Positions 13,974 through 17,205 of a DNA stretch of 17,205 nt are shown one piece after another; position 1 is the first letter of the stretch, and each line of letters starts with the position of its first letter. The notes under the pieces are model-generated. The model saw nothing but the letters and a program-made list of their open reading frames with translations, had not been told where the DNA came from and made no database searches. Position numbers and translations under genes: made by a program. Source of the DNA: JBEKOF01 sp049513975 (lineage in GTDB: Bacteria > Verrucomicrobiota > Verrucomicrobiia > Limisphaerales > Palsa-1400); the NCBI GenBank assembly GCA_049513975.1, contig JBEKVM010000119.1, positions 1 to 17,205 on the forward strand, written 5' to 3'.

Positions 13974-16510
13974 GATGGGGCGTCCTTTTCGCCACGCTGT
14001 CTGGATTGGCCGCCGCCCAGGAAATCATCCCTTCCCCGCGAGCCGTCATTAAAAGCGAGAAGGCACTCGAGTGGACCTTCGCGACGGATGCCGCGGGATG
14101 GACGGCGGCGCATGATTGTGTCATCAGCGCTACCCGCGGCGTCCTGCGGATTCAAAGCAGTGGCGATGATCCCTATCTCGTTGGGCCGCCCATCCAGATT
14201 GATGGACCTGTCACCGCGCGGCTCCGCTTGAAATGCGCGGCCGGCGGCAACGGACAGGTCTTCTGGGCTACGGCGGAAGCGCCGCATTTCGACGAGGCCC
14301 GCAGCCAGCATTTCCACCTCATGCAGGACATGCAGTGGCACGATTACACCGTCGCGCTGGCCACCGGGGAAACGATCCGGCAATTGCGTTTGGACCCGCT
14401 CGAAGCCCCCGGCGTGATCGAGGTTGAATCTGTTCAATTGCTGCGGGAGACGTTGCACCCCCTTGAAATTCAGTCGGTCCACACCGATGGCGCCAACGTC
14501 AGCGTGCGGCTGAAGAATTATTCCGCGGAACCGATTTCGTTCGCCATGGCTGGCCGGCCCTTCACCCTCGAGGCGGGCGCCGGCGGGGAGTTCTCCCAAA
14601 TCGCGCCGGGCAACGCGCCGTTCCGCACGCACGACCTGGACATTCAATCCGCCGGCCTGCCGCCCCTTCACCGCGTTGTTTCCATTATTGACTCCGTGCC
14701 GGGCGCCAATTGGGCGAGTCTCCGCTCCCGCGGCCTCGCGCTTCGCGCCGCGCCGGACGGCTCCGGGGCGCGCCTCGAGCTTGGCGGCCGCCTTGTGGGC
14801 GTGCTGGCGCCGTTGCTCAGCCGGGACGGGGTGACGCCCCAACTGAAACTGACCGGCAACGGCCATGCCCTGCTGTGGCGGGGCGAAGGCGTCACGCTCA
14901 ACCTGTCGTTGCACGAGGACGTGATCACGGCCAAGATTGAAAGCGACCGCCCCTGCGAGGGTCCCGTGCTGCGCGCCTTCGGTCCTCTCGAACAAGGTCT
15001 GTTTCCGGGATTGGAATACTTGGGCGCGGGCGAGCATTCCTCATCCACCCTGGACATTGAAACCGGGGAACACGTCCGCTTCGCTCCTGATCCGCGGAAA
15101 GTCACGATGCCGTTGATGGCCTTCGTCACCGATCGCGCGACGGCGGCGATGACCTGGCGCGACATGTCGTTGCAGCCGGTCTTTGCCACCCCCAATTTCC
15201 TGGACGGCCCTGAAGGCCATCGCGCCTCCCTGCGCGGAACGAATATCGAATGCGCGATCCTCGTCCGTCCGCCCGGGCCGATCGAGGATGCTCTTCTTTG
15301 GGCGGCGCAACGCCGGGGGCTGCCGCCGCTGCCCGCCGCGCCGCGCCCGCGGCAGGCCGAACTTGATGTATGCTTGACTGCGTTGAGCGGCCCTCCGCTC
15401 AAAACCGCCGAAGGCTGGGGCCACTGCGCCGAACCCACCTGGCCGCGCCAGCCCTACGCCGATCAGGCCTCGACCGTCTGGCGCTTGACCGGTCAAATTC
15501 CATCGCTGCCCCGGCTGGTTCCGGGCGGCGCGCATATCGTCAACGATGCGATTTATTTCCTCACCGGCCGGGCCGGCGAGTGGCTGGCCATGCGCTCCGC
15601 GCGCGCGCGCCAGATCATCGCGGAGCAAAAACCGGACGGCTCCTTCCGTTACGACGGCCAATATCGCCGCGGCCATTTTGAGGACACGGCCAGCGGCTAT
15701 TGCGCCACTCGCGCCGTCGAATTATTGGAGCACGCCCGCCTCACCGGCGACGCCGCGTCGCGGCAAGCCGGCGTCAGGGCGCTGGAGTTCATGAAGCATT
15801 TCCACGATCCGCGCGGCGCGCAAACCTGGGAGGTCCCGTTGCACACGCCGGACATTCTGGCTTCCGCTTTCCTGGTGCAGGCCTATGTGCGGGGATACGA
15901 ATTGACCGGGCAGCGCGATTACCTGGACCGCGCGCGCGCCTGGGCGATCACCGGCCTGCCGTTTGTCTATCAATGGAGCGACGAGCCGACGATGGCCTAC
16001 GCCACCATCCCCGTTTTCGGCGCCACCGGCTGGCAAGCCCCCAACTGGATGGGGCTGCCCGTGCAATGGTGCGGCTACGATTACGCGTACGCGCTGACGC
16101 TGCTGGCGCCGCTGGACCATGCGATGGACTGGAAGCGGGTCGCCACGGGAATCCTGACCACCGCCGAACAAATGCAATATCCGTCCGGCCAGTTCGCCGG
16201 GTGCGAACCCGATTCGTTCAATCTGGCCAATCAACAACGCAACGGCCCCGCCATCAACCCCTGCGCCCTCGTCAGCCTGCGTTTGGCGCTGGAAGGCAAA
16301 CTCGATTCCCTCGCCCTCGCCACCGGCGCCGGGCACCGCGTTGTTGCCCCATTCCCCGTGACCATTCGCGGTGGCCAGGCCCGCCTCCAAGCCCGCAAAG
16401 ACGTGACCTATCAGGTCGTCGTGGACGGCGCACGAATCGTCCAAGTCCAATCCCGCGGGGAGGACACTATTCCGCTCAGCGTGAAGGAAAGCCCGGCGTC
16501 CAGGCCATAA
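13949..16510 (+). CDS. Secreted protein of unknown function with beta domains and C-terminal alpha-toroid
   Basis: I do not recognise a named family. The frame is open from GTG 13862 (882 residues), but the first codons lie in a repeat, so I prefer ATG 13949 (853 residues). From there a signal peptide (1-23, TLSGLAAA|Q) follows directly, although no ribosome binding site is visible. In 853-residue numbering: a beta-sandwich, carbohydrate-binding-like domain at 39-166 (EWTFATDAAGW, IQIDGPVTARLRLK); a second beta region at 171-446; a mainly helical region at 506-783 with repeated hairpin-like segments, as in (alpha/alpha) toroids of terpenoid-cyclase or glycosidase/lyase type; and a short beta tail at 796-846. 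Notable residues in the helical part are DGSFRY (563-568), HFEDT (576-580) and WCGYDYAYAL (707-716), possible pocket positions. Sugar or polysaccharide processing is plausible but unproven. A terminal repeat hairpin follows closely. Separation from the upstream gene by repeats suggests independent transcription. Confidence 0.85.
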   Translation: MLAGITALRWGVLFATLSGLAAAQEIIPSPRAVIKSEKALEWTFATDAAGWTAAHDCVISATRGVLRIQSSGDDPYLVGPPIQIDGPVTARLRLKCAAGGNGQVFWATAEAPHFDEARSQHFHLMQDMQWHDYTVALATGETIRQLRLDPLEAPGVIEVESVQLLRETLHPLEIQSVHTDGANVSVRLKNYSAEPISFAMAGRPFTLEAGAGGEFSQIAPGNAPFRTHDLDIQSAGLPPLHRVVSIIDSVPGANWASLRSRGLALRAAPDGSGARLELGGRLVGVLAPLLSRDGVTPQLKLTGNGHALLWRGEGVTLNLSLHEDVITAKIESDRPCEGPVLRAFGPLEQGLFPGLEYLGAGEHSSSTLDIETGEHVRFAPDPRKVTMPLMAFVTDRATAAMTWRDMSLQPVFATPNFLDGPEGHRASLRGTNIECAILVRPPGPIEDALLWAAQRRGLPPLPAAPRPRQAELDVCLTALSGPPLKTAEGWGHCAEPTWPRQPYADQASTVWRLTGQIPSLPRLVPGGAHIVNDAIYFLTGRAGEWLAMRSARARQIIAEQKPDGSFRYDGQYRRGHFEDTASGYCATRAVELLEHARLTGDAASRQAGVRALEFMKHFHDPRGAQTWEVPLHTPDILASAFLVQAYVRGYELTGQRDYLDRARAWAITGLPFVYQWSDEPTMAYATIPVFGATGWQAPNWMGLPVQWCGYDYAYALTLLAPLDHAMDWKRVATGILTTAEQMQYPSGQFAGCEPDSFNLANQQRNGPAINPCALVSLRLALEGKLDSLALATGAGHRVVAPFPVTIRGGQARLQARKDVTYQVVVDGARIVQVQSRGEDTIPLSVKESPASRP

Positions 16511-16512
16511 TT

Positions 16513-16628
16513 GACAGGATGAACAGGATGAACAGGATGAACAGGATGAACAGGATGAACAGGATTCAGAAAAGACAAACTGGAACAGGGCCATCCAGGT
16601 TTCATCCTGTAAATCCTGTCATCCTGTC
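16513..16628. repeat. Inverted repeat built from ACAGGAT-type units after the third gene
   Basis: The left arm (from 16513, GACAGGATGAACAGG and on) is mirrored by CATCCTGT AAATCCTGT CATCCTGTC at 16603-16628. The arms match over about 26 bp with one single-base gap and about two mismatches. It starts three bases after the TAA at 16508-16510, so the transcript could fold into a long hairpin that ends or protects the mRNA. No T tract follows. The middle (16566-16602) holds a smaller CTGGA...TCCAG stem. Confidence 0.6.
16514..16565 (+). repeat. Nonamer tandem repeat (ACAGGATGA), five full copies plus a partial sixth
   Basis: Exact copies of ACAGGATGA run at 16514-16522, 16523-16531, 16532-16540, 16541-16549 and 16550-16558, then ACAGGAT at 16559-16565. 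As the unit is a multiple of three it gives periodic peptides in every frame (MNRMNR, HPVHPV, SCSSCS), which are artefacts. Exact copies imply recent slippage or strong homogenisation. Confidence 0.95.
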
Positions 16629-16694
16629 TCTCTCTGCGATTCCCGTATCTGGATGAGGCGGCGAAAAAGAAAATGATCGCGGCCCAGGAGGCGC

Positions 16695-16857
16695 AGGAGG
16701 CGCAAATAAATTACGGGGGCAAGATGACGCAGGGATTTTCGCGGCTGGCAAGGCGCGACGAAGGAGAATATCCCTCGTGGATCTTCGACTGAGGAGCAAC
16801 GCCGCCAGCCGCGAAAAGACCCAGTCAGGTTGCTGCCTTAATTTATTTGTGTCTCCT
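16695..16857 (+). ncRNA. Candidate structured RNA or foldback element, 163-nt rod-like hairpin
   Basis: Seen: the outer arms 16695-16713 and 16839-16857 pair at all 19 positions if two G-U pairs are allowed. Inside, GGCA/TGCC (16718-16721 with 16834-16837) and TGAC/GTCA (16725-16728 with 16824-16827) continue the rod. GGG/CCC (16732-16734 with 16820-16822) leads into a 14-bp perfect stem (TTTTCGCGGCTGGC 16736-16749 with 16804-16817), then GGCG/CGCC (16752-16755 with 16800-16803). The tip (16756-16799) can form either ACGA...TCGT (16758-16761/16775-16778) or CGAAG...CTTCG (16759-16763/16783-16787), which exclude each other. No protein gene adjoins it. I infer an RNA element or a small foldback mobile element. 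The G-U pairs point to the plus strand being the functional RNA. The family is not identified. Confidence 0.55.
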
Positions 16858-17205
16858 TAGTTGCGGAAATTCACGGACTTGGCGTTTGATGAGACGGCGG
16901 AAATGCGCTGGCAGGAATCCCGGCCAACGGAAGCGGACAACATTGAAGTGGGGCCAGCCACAGAAACGGCGTTGCAAAGTGATTTGATGGAAGCGTCGGG
17001 GAATCCGTTCTAATTGGCCTTCCTGTTTCGTTCGGCCTGTCCGCCGCAGGCCATGCGAAGGCGGATGAACAGGTGGCTTCAACGCCATTGAGTCCTGAAA
17101 TCGTGTGGGATGGAGAGGAAATGCCGCGGGAATTGCGATTGAACGCCACTCGCCTCGAAGGGCTCGATGGCCGAAATTTAGGGAGACGGGAGTAAATTCC
17201 GTGAC
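16858..17205. other. Terminal region without a convincing gene
   Basis: I see no reliable gene in these 348 bases. A TTG-started plus-strand frame (16861-17013, 50 codons) and a minus-strand frame (17088-16843) are open, but neither has a ribosome binding site or a recognisable motif. A following gene may begin beyond the window. The region also holds the small hairpin listed at 17034-17073. Confidence 0.5.
17034..17073. repeat. Small inverted repeat with two alternative stems
   Basis: GGCCTG (17034-17039) pairs with CAGGCC (17047-17052) across seven bases. Alternatively CCTGTCCGCC (17036-17045) pairs with GGCGG and ACAGG (17060-17073) with an ATGA bulge. The two folds exclude each other. 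It resembles CCGCC/GGCGG-type extragenic palindromes. No gene is close enough to assign a regulatory role. Confidence 0.4.

Noticed and set aside
15700..16656. 318-codon plus-strand frame ending in MNRMNRMNR
   Set aside because: It overlaps the third gene in another frame, is Arg/Pro/His-rich, and its tail is the nonamer repeat. It is a shadow frame.
16673..16792. 39-codon plus-strand frame (starting MIAAQEAQEAQINYGG) through the left arm of the foldback element
   Set aside because: It looks somewhat protein-like, but half of it is the stem sequence of the inverted repeat, it has no ribosome site, and it stops in the hairpin tip. It may be a gene remnant; I would not call it.
16861..17013. 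TTG-started 50-codon plus-strand frame
   Set aside because: Acidic, fairly natural composition, but a TAG directly precedes it and no ribosome site or known motif supports it.
16843..17088. 81-codon minus-strand frame
   Set aside because: Basic and Pro-rich with no motif or ribosome site; it runs into the arm of the foldback element.

Overview
The window looks like a chromosomal segment of a Verrucomicrobiota bacterium, most likely of the Pedosphaera/Limisphaera group. The basis is the high GC content, very large secreted Asn/Thr/Ser/Gly-rich modular proteins built from lamin-tail (LTD), LamG, PA14, DUF1349-like and CotH-kinase domains, the C-terminal beta domain ending in an F-(Y/F)-R motif, and short dispersed repeats in every longer intergenic gap. 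This placement rests on recognising protein architectures, not on a marker gene; no rRNA, tRNA or housekeeping gene is present.

Layout. Three genes fill almost all of the window. Positions 115-4998 (minus) encode a 1627-residue secreted LTD / LamG / CotH-kinase / beta-propeller-like protein. Divergent from it across a 105-bp control region, 5104-13614 (plus) encodes a 2836-residue secreted protein with two DUF1349-like domains, PA14, Ig-like domains, five LTD domains and a divergent CotH-like domain. A 334-bp repeat-rich gap (13615-13948) precedes the third gene (13949-16510, plus), a secreted protein of unknown function with N-terminal beta domains and a C-terminal alpha-toroid. The last 695 bp (16511-17205) hold no convincing gene. 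They contain a 9-bp tandem repeat (ACAGGATGA) with an inverted counterpart, then a 163-nt rod-like inverted repeat that pairs far better as RNA than as DNA and is the best candidate for an undescribed element here.

How the parts may work together. The two large divergent proteins both carry CotH-type and LTD domains and share a C-terminal domain, so they probably reach the same extracytoplasmic place and may be co-expressed. One has an intact CotH metal-binding signature and the other a degenerate one, which raises the possibility of a kinase/pseudokinase pair. That is inference. The third gene is separated by repeats and is probably its own transcription unit. I found no phage, CRISPR, toxin-antitoxin or defence system.
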